Assembly (NCBI GenBank): GCA_017398245.1
Contig: JAFQGN010000126.1
Coordinates: forward strand, 1-11,541
Length of the DNA: 11,541 nucleotides
Reading direction: 5' to 3'
Source of the DNA: Clostridia bacterium
GTDB lineage: Bacteria > Bacillota_A > Clostridia > Christensenellales > Aristaeellaceae
Shown here: in pieces, positions 5,032 through 11,541 of the stretch
How the letters are laid out: each line of letters starts with the position of its first letter
Position numbering within the stretch: position 1 is the first letter of the stretch
Translations under genes and position numbers: made by a program
The notes under the pieces: generated by a model
Database searches by the model: none
Told to the model about the DNA's origin: nothing
The model's input: only the letters and a program-made list of their open reading frames with translations

Positions 5032-6792
5032 ATGAACGAGAAAGAGTTTTTCGATAAAGTATACGCCTGCTGGATGGGCAAGAATATTGGCGGAACGCTC
5101 GGCGGCCCGCTGGAAGGCCGCATGGAGCTGATGGACATAAAAGGGTACACGCAGTCGTTCATCGAGGCGGTCGAAAACGACGACCTGGACCTGCAGCTGG
5201 TGAACCTGCACTGTATCGAGCAGTACGGCGGACGCGCGGACGTGCATTTGCTCAGCCGCGAATGGCTTGAGCATGTCCATTTTGAATACGACGAATACGG
5301 CCATGCGCTGACGAACATGCGCCGCGGCTTCGGCGCGCCGCTGTCCGGCTGCTACAATAATTTCTTTACCGATTGCATGGGCTCGCCCATTCGTTCGGAG
5401 ATATGGGCGGTCATCTGCGCGGGCATGCCGGATCTGGCGGCATATTATGCCTATCACGATGCAAGCGTGGACCATGCAGGCGGCGAGGGCGTCTATGGCG
5501 AGATCTTCTTTGCCGTACTGGAGAGCATGGCGTTTGTAGAAAAGGATAAGTTCAGGCTCATCGACGCCGCGCTTTCATATCTTCCGGAGGATTCCGCCGT
5601 GCGCAGGGCGGTGGAGCTTTTGCTGGAATGCTACCATAAGGGCATGAACTGGGTGGATGCGCGGCAGGCGATCATCGACAATTTTGCCGGAGATAATTTC
5701 ACTTATGCGCCGGTGAACGTCGCCTTTACGCTGGTCGGCTGGCTATATGAGGAAGGCTTCACCAAGCAGATGCTTACGACCATCAACTGCGGATACGATA
5801 CCGACTGTACGGTCGCAACGCTCGGATCGCTTCTGGGCATTCTGCACGGCACGGCGTATCTGGACAGCTATTGGACCGAGCCGCTGGGCGAAAACATCAT
5901 TACGAGCAAGCCGATCACCGGCTTCCGTGCGCCGAAATCGATTACGGAATTGACGGAGCGCACCATCGCCGCTCGCCGCATCGTGCAGGAGCATTACGCG
6001 CAGCAGGCGGATAAAACGGCGTTCGTCATTCCGTATCTTTCCGATGTGGAAGTTTATACTCTGCCCACGGGTGCGTTCAAGGAGCACGATCTGGAGGTTC
6101 GTATCCGCCGCTGCCCGGCGTTCGCGCCCGGACAGACGCAGACTGTGCTTATCGAGGTGAAAAATCTGCAGGACATTCCGCAGAGCATCGCGTTCGTTCC
6201 GCACGCCGAAGGCTTTGTGTGCGAAGGCGCGCAGATGGAACTGGAAAGCGGCGAGAGCAAGATGGCGGCGCTGGCTGTTACCGCGCCGCAGGAGAAGGAT
6301 CCGCTCTGGCGCGGTTTCCTGGAGGTGCGCAGGACGCTGCGCGGCGTGTACTGGAACAGCGAATTTTTGCCGCTGAATATGATCCCCACGATGGACTGGG
6401 CGTATGAAGTGGACGGGCAAAAGGGCGAACTGCGCTGCGTGGAAAACCAGATCTCGGCAGGCGATCTTCCTGAAGGAAAGACGATCGTACTGGAAACGAC
6501 GCTGAGCCTGCAGGGCGAAGGCGGCGCGACGCTGAAACTGTGCACGGCCAGCCCGGTCAAAGCGTGGCTTGACGGCGAGCTGATCATCGATTGCGAAGAA
6601 AAGACGAAGGTAATCCCGGCGTATCACCGTGCAGATAAGCGCAAGTGCGCCGTTTTGCCCGAAGGCGCAGGCGAACACAGGCTGCGCGTCGAGATCGGCG
6701 GCAAGAGCTTTGAAGAGATCTATTTTATGGTCGTTTCGCAGGATCTGTACTGGGCGTACCGGATCGACAGCATGTTCAGCATGCCGGAATAA
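5032..6792 (+). CDS. ADP-ribosylglycohydrolase-fold protein with C-terminal beta-rich extension
   Basis: A 586-residue protein, about twice the usual ARH/DraG length. Residues 1 to about 330 are an ADP-ribosylglycohydrolase (PF03747) domain with a binuclear metal site. It shows GPLEGR with Glu28, ENDDLD with Asp50/Asp51, DASVDH (143-148), and CGYDTDC with Asp256/Asp258. In human ARH3 the metals are held by a Thr-Asp-Asp triplet and an Asp-x-Asp-Thr; here both Thr are replaced, by Asn49 and Cys259. From about residue 345 a beta-rich region follows, ending in a PA14/CBM-like stretch (AWLDGELIIDCEE, then GEHRLRVEI). There is no signal peptide, so it is cytoplasmic. I chose the ATG at 5032 (AAGGAG 9 bases upstream) over upstream Met codons because it begins right before the family's first helix. 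It is co-transcribed with a GH78-like gene 28 bases downstream, which suggests a glycoside or glycosylamine substrate instead of ADP-ribosylated protein. That is inference. Confidence 0.88.
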   Translation: MNEKEFFDKVYACWMGKNIGGTLGGPLEGRMELMDIKGYTQSFIEAVENDDLDLQLVNLHCIEQYGGRADVHLLSREWLEHVHFEYDEYGHALTNMRRGFGAPLSGCYNNFFTDCMGSPIRSEIWAVICAGMPDLAAYYAYHDASVDHAGGEGVYGEIFFAVLESMAFVEKDKFRLIDAALSYLPEDSAVRRAVELLLECYHKGMNWVDARQAIIDNFAGDNFTYAPVNVAFTLVGWLYEEGFTKQMLTTINCGYDTDCTVATLGSLLGILHGTAYLDSYWTEPLGENIITSKPITGFRAPKSITELTERTIAARRIVQEHYAQQADKTAFVIPYLSDVEVYTLPTGAFKEHDLEVRIRRCPAFAPGQTQTVLIEVKNLQDIPQSIAFVPHAEGFVCEGAQMELESGESKMAALAVTAPQEKDPLWRGFLEVRRTLRGVYWNSEFLPLNMIPTMDWAYEVDGQKGELRCVENQISAGDLPEGKTIVLETTLSLQGEGGATLKLCTASPVKAWLDGELIIDCEEKTKVIPAYHRADKRKCAVLPEGAGEHRLRVEIGGKSFEEIYFMVVSQDLYWAYRIDSMFSMPE

Positions 6793-6820
6793 AACGAACA
6801 AGAGCGCACGGAGGAACGAT

Positions 6821-8872
6821 ATGGACAGGCATGTTTTCAAAGGGAAATGGATCACCGATGCGGAATTTGCCGCGCTCAAGCCAAGGAATGTGTTCCACAA
6901 GCAGCTGGAGCCGCTTGATCTGCCCTGCGGCGAGCATCGGAACCGGCATATCCTGTTCCGCCGTGCGTTCTTTCTGACCAAGAGGCCGGAAAAGGCTGCG
7001 CTGTACATCAGCGCAGACGATTACTACAAGCTGTATATCAACGGGAAATTTGTCGGACAGGGGCCTGCGCCGTCTTATCCGCAGCACATGCTGTACAATG
7101 TGTGGAAGATCGCGCCGTTTTTGCAGGAAGGCAGGAATGTGATCGCGGTGCACACACTCTATCAGGGGCTGATCAACCGCGTATGGGTCAGCGGTGATAT
7201 GCGCCACGGGCTGATCTGCGATCTGGAGGCGGATGGCCAGATCGTTCTTTCCTCCGACGGGAGCTTTCTGACGCATCCGCACACCGGCTTTGCGGAAATG
7301 GGCACGACGGGCTATGAAACGCAGTTTCTGGAACGGCAGATATCCTCTGCGCCGGAATTCGGCTTTGAACAGCCGGACTATGACGATTCTGCATGGGAGA
7401 GAGCTTCTTCCCGGGAGCATGTGGATTACGAATTGTTTCCGCAGGAGACGAAGCCGCTGGTTTTTGAGCGGATAGAACCGGTTGAAACGATCGTGCGGCC
7501 TGCGGAAGGCGGAAATTCGGTGTATGTGGACTTTGGCCGGACGTACGTCGGCTATCTGGAAGCGGATGCACGTGGGAAAGAAGGAGCATGCATCGTCGTC
7601 CGCTGTGCGCAGGAGTTGGAGGACGAACGGGCGAAGACGCTGCGCTATGCCATGCGCTGCAACTGTAGATACGATGAAGAGTGGATTCTGTCCGGCGGGA
7701 TAGACGCGCTGGAATGGTTCGATTATAAATCGTTCCGCTATGCAGAGCTGATCGTGCCGGACGGCTGCGAGGTGGAGAACATACGCCTGAATGCGCGGCA
7801 TTATCCGTTTGCACTACGCGCGCAGCTCAGAGCGGAATATGCGCAGGATGAAAAACTGCGCGCGATATGGGAGTTGTGCGTGCACTCGCTGCGCTGCGGC
7901 GTGCAGGAAACGATACAGGACTGCATGGACCGCGAAAAGGGCTTTTACGTGGGCGACGGCTGCTACACGGCTCTTGCGCACATGCTGCTCAGCGGAGACG
8001 ACAGCATGGTTCGCAAGCTGATCGACGATGCGTTCCGTTCCGTGTTCATCACCGAGGGCATGGTCACCTGTCTGGACTGCTCGTTTATGCAGGAGATCGC
8101 CGAGTATCCGCTGATGCTGGTCGAGCTGATCTGGTGGCATTACAGGCTGACGGGCGACAGGGGCTATCTTGCGCAGAATTATGCTGGCGTTTGCCGCCTG
8201 CTGGATGCATACCGGCGCGATTACGAGAAGGACGGGCTGCTGCGCGATCTGGACAAATGGTGCGTGGTGGAGTGGCCGGACAATTACCGCGACGGGTACG
8301 ACGCCGACCTTACGCAGGGACAGGTGTGTCATGAACCGCACGTGTCCATCAACGCCTATTATTTAGAGGCGATCCGCTGTGCAAACGCCATGGCCAAAGC
8401 GCTTGACTATGCGCCGTATCGAAACAGAACGCCCCTTGTGCGCGCGTTTATCGCCGCCTTTTATGATCCCCAGCGCCATCTGTTTACCGACAGTCTGCAT
8501 TCGGATCATATCAGTATTGTTGGAAATCTGTTCCCGTTTGCCTTCGAACTTTTGCCGGATCAAGAATGCGAAGAGAAGGTTCTCGGCATGATCCGCGAGC
8601 GAAAGATCGAATCTGTCAGCTTTTTCTGCGCGTTTCCGATGATGCAGGGACTGATGCGCCGCCGGGAGCACGAGCTGATCCGACAGATGCTGCTGTGCGA
8701 GGGCGCGTGGCTGCGCATGCTGCGCGAAGGCGCGACGACGACCTTCGAAGGCTGGGGCAGGGGGACGAAATGGAACACATCGCTGTTCCATCTCACCTTC
8801 TCGTTTGCGGCGATCTTCCTTTGCATGGAAGACGAGACATTTTTTGATTTACCACTGGAGGAAAACGAATGA
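6821..8872 (+). CDS. GH78 alpha-L-rhamnosidase-like glycoside hydrolase, intracellular
   Basis: A 683-residue protein with the layout of bacterial alpha-L-rhamnosidases, at the short end of the family (often 800-1000). Residues 45-120 resemble the rhamnosidase N-terminal beta domain (ALYISADDYYKLYINGKF, then GRNVIAVHTL). A second beta region spans about 230-330, then an (alpha/alpha)6 barrel. The key GH78 motif is QDCMDREKGFYVGDG (366-380): Asp367, Glu372 and Asp379 have the spacing of the Asp, general-acid Glu and Asp in characterised GH78 enzymes. TTTFEGWG (639-646) supplies the likely base Glu643. No signal peptide, so it would act on imported oligosaccharides or glycosides. GGAGGA lies 5 bases before the ATG. 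It is the middle gene of the operon and its stop overlaps the next ATG. Rhamnose specificity is not proven; related barrels accept other deoxy-sugars. Confidence 0.85.
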   Translation: MDRHVFKGKWITDAEFAALKPRNVFHKQLEPLDLPCGEHRNRHILFRRAFFLTKRPEKAALYISADDYYKLYINGKFVGQGPAPSYPQHMLYNVWKIAPFLQEGRNVIAVHTLYQGLINRVWVSGDMRHGLICDLEADGQIVLSSDGSFLTHPHTGFAEMGTTGYETQFLERQISSAPEFGFEQPDYDDSAWERASSREHVDYELFPQETKPLVFERIEPVETIVRPAEGGNSVYVDFGRTYVGYLEADARGKEGACIVVRCAQELEDERAKTLRYAMRCNCRYDEEWILSGGIDALEWFDYKSFRYAELIVPDGCEVENIRLNARHYPFALRAQLRAEYAQDEKLRAIWELCVHSLRCGVQETIQDCMDREKGFYVGDGCYTALAHMLLSGDDSMVRKLIDDAFRSVFITEGMVTCLDCSFMQEIAEYPLMLVELIWWHYRLTGDRGYLAQNYAGVCRLLDAYRRDYEKDGLLRDLDKWCVVEWPDNYRDGYDADLTQGQVCHEPHVSINAYYLEAIRCANAMAKALDYAPYRNRTPLVRAFIAAFYDPQRHLFTDSLHSDHISIVGNLFPFAFELLPDQECEEKVLGMIRERKIESVSFFCAFPMMQGLMRRREHELIRQMLLCEGAWLRMLREGATTTFEGWGRGTKWNTSLFHLTFSFAAIFLCMEDETFFDLPLEENE

Positions 8873-9993
8873 AACGAAAGAAAACAATTGCGCTTTTGCT
8901 CGCGCTTTGCATGCTGATCGCATATCTGCCGTGTGTTGCTTCGGCAGAAGACAGCGCGACGCTGCGCAACTGTACGTCGCTGCATGATCTGAAAACATGG
9001 CTGCTTAACTATGCGCAACCCTATAATACGAGCCTGACCATCTATTACGGGCCGGAGCTGGATTCGGTCATGGCGGATGACGAGCGGATCGGGACGATGC
9101 TGTACAACAGCGGTATGATGAAATGGGTCTGCCGAATCAATAGGGAGAAACGCATCCTGCGCGTGACGGAGATCGATTATCAGGCCGGGCATCGGATCGC
9201 ATACGCGTATTTGAATGAAGATTACTGGTTTATACGGGATCAGGAAGAGTTCAACGCGCTCAATAATGCGCTGACGATCGTCAGCGCTGCGCAGGCAAAC
9301 ACATCCACTGTGCTGGAGATGGAACGCTTTTTTCATGACTGGCTGTGTTCGTATGTCGTCTACACTGCAAGCGATGTGGAATACACGTATTACGACAACT
9401 GCGTCGGAGCGCTGAATGGCGGCGCGGCGGAATGCGACGGGTATTCCGATGCGTTCTATCTGCTGTGCAAGCTCGCGGGGATCCCTGTCGGCTATCAGCA
9501 CGGGTATACGTACGATCACGAAAAGCAGGCGGAAGACACGCATCTGTGGAACGTTGTGTATATAGACGATACTTGGGTGCATGTGGACGTGACGTGGGAC
9601 GACCGGGACTATCAGGACGATACGATCCGCGGAACGCAGTACACGTATTTCAACACCTGCGATTACACGCTCAATGCCGATCACAAATGGTTCGGAGACT
9701 GCACCGTGTACCCCATGGCGTATTATATGGACTGGGATCTGTTCTTTTACAGCTGCGCGCAGGCGGGGCAGAGCGGGTTCGGCGCGTACTATGAAACGCT
9801 GGACGATGCGGCCTCCTATGCCCGGACCATGCAGAAGCAGGGTTGGGAACAGTTTCACTTCATGGTGAAGGGGTATTATCCCGACGGCGTGGAGATGAAC
9901 GAGGTCCTTCTGAAACGGGGACTGCGCGGCATGTGGCGCACGTGGACGAGCTATATAGAAGGATACACCTGCTTTGACGTGTATATGGAATGA
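8869..9993 (+). CDS. Secreted transglutaminase-like domain protein
   Basis: A 374-residue exported protein. The signal peptide has a KRKK n-region, a hydrophobic core (residues 7-20) and a probable cut after VASA (Ala26). Cys21 is preceded by LP, so it is not a lipobox. The transglutaminase-like (PF01841 type) core runs about 150-245: GGAAECDGYSDAFYLLC gives Cys189, EDTHLWNVVYID gives His225, and WVHVDVTWDD gives Asp240, a complete Cys-His-Asp triad. Such bacterial proteins act as peptidases, protein crosslinkers or noncatalytic surface modules. About 120 residues before the core and 70 after form mixed alpha/beta flanks. The start overlaps the GH78-like stop as ATGA, with GGAGG 7 bases upstream, so translation is coupled to a cytoplasmic glycosidase, which is unusual. 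No sortase signal or anchor is seen. A perfect terminator follows. Confidence 0.85.
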   Translation: MKRKKTIALLLALCMLIAYLPCVASAEDSATLRNCTSLHDLKTWLLNYAQPYNTSLTIYYGPELDSVMADDERIGTMLYNSGMMKWVCRINREKRILRVTEIDYQAGHRIAYAYLNEDYWFIRDQEEFNALNNALTIVSAAQANTSTVLEMERFFHDWLCSYVVYTASDVEYTYYDNCVGALNGGAAECDGYSDAFYLLCKLAGIPVGYQHGYTYDHEKQAEDTHLWNVVYIDDTWVHVDVTWDDRDYQDDTIRGTQYTYFNTCDYTLNADHKWFGDCTVYPMAYYMDWDLFFYSCAQAGQSGFGAYYETLDDAASYARTMQKQGWEQFHFMVKGYYPDGVEMNEVLLKRGLRGMWRTWTSYIEGYTCFDVYME

Positions 9994-9996
9994 GAG

Positions 9997-10041
9997 AAGG
10001 CCTCTGCACAGGCGGAAAACCTGTGCAGAGGCCTTGTTTTT
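9997..10041 (+). terminator. Terminator between the transglutaminase-like and radical SAM genes, probably bidirectional
   Basis: A perfect 16-bp stem: AAGGCCTCTGCACAGG (9997-10012) against 10020-10035, loop of 7, then GTTTTT on the plus strand. On the minus strand the stem is followed only by TCTCTCATT, a weak T-tract, so termination of the convergent radical SAM transcript would be less efficient. Confidence 0.92.
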
Positions 10042-10055
10042 ATGAGAACAGGGTA

Positions 10056-11180
10056 TTAAAAGAACATGTCACCGGGGCGATAGCCCTCCGGCAGCTCTTC
10101 CTCTTCGACAAATGCAAAGCTTTCGTCTTCCAGAATGGGCAGGAAGAATTCGAACGGCGGGCGGTCGAACTCGCAGGCGTAATCGCTCGCGCCGAACCAG
10201 CCGCCTTCCTTTGCCTTCAGGTTCAAATCGCGCGCGAACTTGGTGCGGTTGCAGCAATCGTGCACGGCGACGGGCCATTTCTCATCATCGGCCGTCTTCA
10301 TAAAGAGCAGGGTCAGCTCGTGGCTCCAGACGGGGGAGATGTAGCCGTGGCGGCAGATGTACATGTTCTCGCCTTCGTAGTTGCCGATGTTGTTCGGGTT
10401 CAGATGCAGCTCGGCGCAGTTGATGAAGTCGAGCCCGGTGGCGAGGATGGCTTCTTTCTTGCGCATGAAGGTTTCGTAGAATTCCGGCGTCATGGGCGTT
10501 TCGATGCCGACGCGCGGAATATACTTTTTCGCGATACCGATGTTCTCGATCACCTTATCGGCGCAGCCGGACGCGCCCAGATTAAAGCGCAGTTCATCCA
10601 GCCCGGCCTCGCCCAGCGCCTTCAGGTTTTCCTCGTTTGCCAGAAGGCCGTTGGTGTACAAATGCTGGTGCACGCCGGCGGAGCGGAATTTGGCGATGAT
10701 CCCGTAGTACTTTTCGATCTCCATGAACGGCTCGAGGTAGACATACGAAACGCCGCTGGGCCTTTTGGAGGTGGACAGAAGAAGCTCCACGTCTTCTTCG
10801 CGGAACTTTGTGCCGCCGATTTCCCACATGCCCTCGCCGATGGGCGGCTGGCAGTCCAGCTCGCCGTAATTATAGCAAAAGCGGCATTCGATATTGCACT
10901 TGTTGGTTTTGCGGATGGCGCTCAGCCCCGTGCCCAAAAGACAGGAGCGGCAGCCCTTGGCAAACTTATCGTCCTGGCCAACATACAGCGTGCGGCCTTC
11001 GAGCGATTTGAGGCCCTTGATCTGCGCCTTGAGCGCATTGTCGCGGTGTTCGACGGCGGTTTCGATCTGCGAAAAAACGGCGTAGACGATCTCCTGCTGA
11101 TAGGGCATCAGTTCTTCCTCGTCATCCAGCTGTGCAAAAAAAGTAAACCAGGCCAAAGCGTCCTGCTTGGAAATCTTCAT
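10056..11180 (-). CDS. Radical SAM protein with additional conserved-type cysteines
   Basis: A 374-residue radical SAM enzyme. The CxxxCxxC motif is CNIECRFC with Cys95, Cys99 and Cys102, binding the 4Fe-4S cluster that cleaves S-adenosylmethionine. It is placed unusually late, after about 90 residues that include GCRSCLLGTG (Cys77, Cys80). LYTNGLL (174-180) and DELRFNLGASG (195-205) are barrel strands of the superfamily. Further cysteines at 276 (YICRHGY) and 309-310 (HDCCNRTKF), with Cys77/Cys80, could hold a second cluster. The C-terminus is acidic. The layout resembles uncharacterised radical SAM proteins of Clostridia, and the substrate cannot be deduced. ATG at 11180 with AGGAGG 7 bases upstream and a clear promoter at 11209-11237. 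It is a single-gene transcript, divergent from the metallo-hydrolase gene. Confidence 0.9.
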   Translation of the reverse strand: MKISKQDALAWFTFFAQLDDEEELMPYQQEIVYAVFSQIETAVEHRDNALKAQIKGLKSLEGRTLYVGQDDKFAKGCRSCLLGTGLSAIRKTNKCNIECRFCYNYGELDCQPPIGEGMWEIGGTKFREEDVELLLSTSKRPSGVSYVYLEPFMEIEKYYGIIAKFRSAGVHQHLYTNGLLANEENLKALGEAGLDELRFNLGASGCADKVIENIGIAKKYIPRVGIETPMTPEFYETFMRKKEAILATGLDFINCAELHLNPNNIGNYEGENMYICRHGYISPVWSHELTLLFMKTADDEKWPVAVHDCCNRTKFARDLNLKAKEGGWFGASDYACEFDRPPFEFFLPILEDESFAFVEEEELPEGYRPGDMFF

Positions 11181-11208
11181 AACGGTTCCTCCTGCGTATG
11201 CTTCTGCT

Positions 11209-11237
11209 ATTATACCTGAAACATGGGCAGAGGTAAA
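11209..11237 (-). promoter_or_regulatory. Promoter of the radical SAM gene
   Basis: On the minus strand TTTACC (11232-11237), a 17-base spacer and a perfect TATAAT (11209-11214), 28 bases before the start codon. Confidence 0.75.
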
Positions 11238-11282
11238 CGCATTTTTGAATATGCCTTTGCAAAGAAAGACCGCCGGCGCGCC

Positions 11283-11311
11283 TTTACCGCAGTGCGTTCA
11301 TGCCGTATAAT
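11283..11311 (+). promoter_or_regulatory. Promoter of the metallo-beta-lactamase-fold gene
   Basis: TTTACC (11283-11288), a 17-base spacer and a perfect TATAAT (11306-11311), 29 bases before the ATG. Hexamers, spacer and leader length nearly copy the divergent promoter at 11209-11237; the -35 boxes are 45 bases apart. Confidence 0.75.
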
Positions 11312-11340
11312 GGAGTTATTATGAAAACGGGGTGGAAGCG

Positions 11341-11541
11341 ATGGGAAAGACGGAGCTTATCTTTCTGGGAACGGAAGCATGTATTCCTTCGCCGGGGAAC
11401 GATACGGCCAGTTATCTTCTAAACGGGCGGATCCTGATCGATACCGGCTGGCACGTTACCGAAACACTGCGCCGCGCGGGATATGTTCCTTCAGACGTGC
11501 AGGCGCTGCTGTTTACGCACATGCATCATGATCATATGATG
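11341..11541 (+). CDS. Metallo-beta-lactamase-fold hydrolase, N-terminal part
   Basis: The first 67 codons of a gene that runs off the right edge. The protein opens with a beta strand (ELIFLGTEACIPSPG), continues with DTASYLLNGRILIDTG (21-36; Asp35 is the usual strand-end Asp), and reaches THMHHDHMM, the HxHxDH metal motif: His60, His62, Asp64 and His65. The short spacing from start to motif, and the early LGTEACIPSPGNDTASY loop, resemble RNase Z/ElaC-like and related phosphodiesterase-type members more than antibiotic beta-lactamases. The missing C-terminal half is needed to decide. The ATG at 11341 has a weak site, GGGGTGG, a few bases upstream; an ATG at 11321 is in another frame. It is transcribed from its own promoter, divergent from the radical SAM gene. 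Confidence 0.88.
   Translation, partial: MGKTELIFLGTEACIPSPGNDTASYLLNGRILIDTGWHVTETLRRAGYVPSDVQALLFTHMHHDHMM

Noticed and set aside
4327..5475. Minus-strand open frame of 382 codons
   Set aside because: It runs across two genes, a terminator and a promoter of the opposite strand, and its translation is low-complexity Arg/Ala/His-rich. Same judgement for the minus-strand frames at 5743-7008 and 8560-9858.
8869..8946. Lipoprotein signal in the transglutaminase-like protein
   Set aside because: Cys21 is preceded by Leu-Pro instead of a small residue, so it does not fit a lipobox. A normal signal peptidase site after VASA is better.
5032..9993. Toxin/antitoxin or defence role for the ARH-fold gene, as in DarTG-like systems
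   Set aside because: No ADP-ribosyltransferase gene lies beside it, and the neighbours are a glycosidase and a secreted protein. A defence reading has no support in this window.
9990..11219. Plus-strand open frame of 409 codons
   Set aside because: Antisense to the radical SAM gene, which has a cysteine motif, ribosome binding site and promoter. It also runs through the terminator hairpin at 9997-10035.

Overview
The window is gene-dense bacterial DNA with strong Shine-Dalgarno sites (AGGAGG type), a TTG start, TATAAT-type promoters and short GC-rich hairpins followed by T-runs. Gene content (EstA-type esterases, split ThrE-like exporter, DUF3006-like protein, radical SAM protein, GH78-like enzyme) suggests a fairly GC-rich anaerobic Clostridia-type Firmicute, probably from a gut. 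A placement nearer Christensenellales or Ruminococcaceae is only a guess. There is no tRNA, rRNA, CRISPR array, transposase or phage gene.

Layout. (1) 1-1842: the 3' end of a plus-strand esterase gene meets, head-on, a minus-strand operon of two further esterase paralogues. A long, odd hairpin lies between the stops, and an extended -10 promoter plus a leader inverted repeat lie at the operon's 5' end. (2) 1886-2165: a divergent, promoter- and terminator-bounded 56-codon gene for a DUF3006-like protein. (3) 2181-3501: a Y-family DNA polymerase IV (dinB) behind a TTGACG-17-TATACT promoter with a palindrome in its spacer. (4) 3586-4920: a two-gene ThrE-type transporter (large and small membrane subunits, ATGA overlap) ending in a terminator; its promoter region resembles the dinB promoter. 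(5) 4954-10041: a three-gene operon of an ADP-ribosylglycohydrolase-fold enzyme with a C-terminal extension, an intracellular GH78 (alpha-L-rhamnosidase)-like enzyme, and a secreted transglutaminase-like protein, ending in a perfect 16-bp hairpin. (6) 10056-11541: a minus-strand radical SAM protein and, divergently, the start of a metallo-beta-lactamase-fold hydrolase. Their two promoters use identical hexamers and spacing.

How the genes may work together. The esterase operon probably removes short acyl groups from imported or environmental esters. The ThrE pair is a self-contained amino acid or small-acid exporter. The 4954-10041 operon is the least conventional part: two cytoplasmic hydrolases are tightly coupled to a secreted transglutaminase-fold protein. 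The key metal-binding Asp residues of the ARH-fold enzyme are kept, but the two neighbouring Thr ligands are replaced. The operon could be a carbohydrate or glycoconjugate processing unit rather than an ADP-ribosylation system, but no substrate can be read from the sequence. No complete, clearly new defence or mobile system is visible. No stretch over 300 bases lacks a gene.
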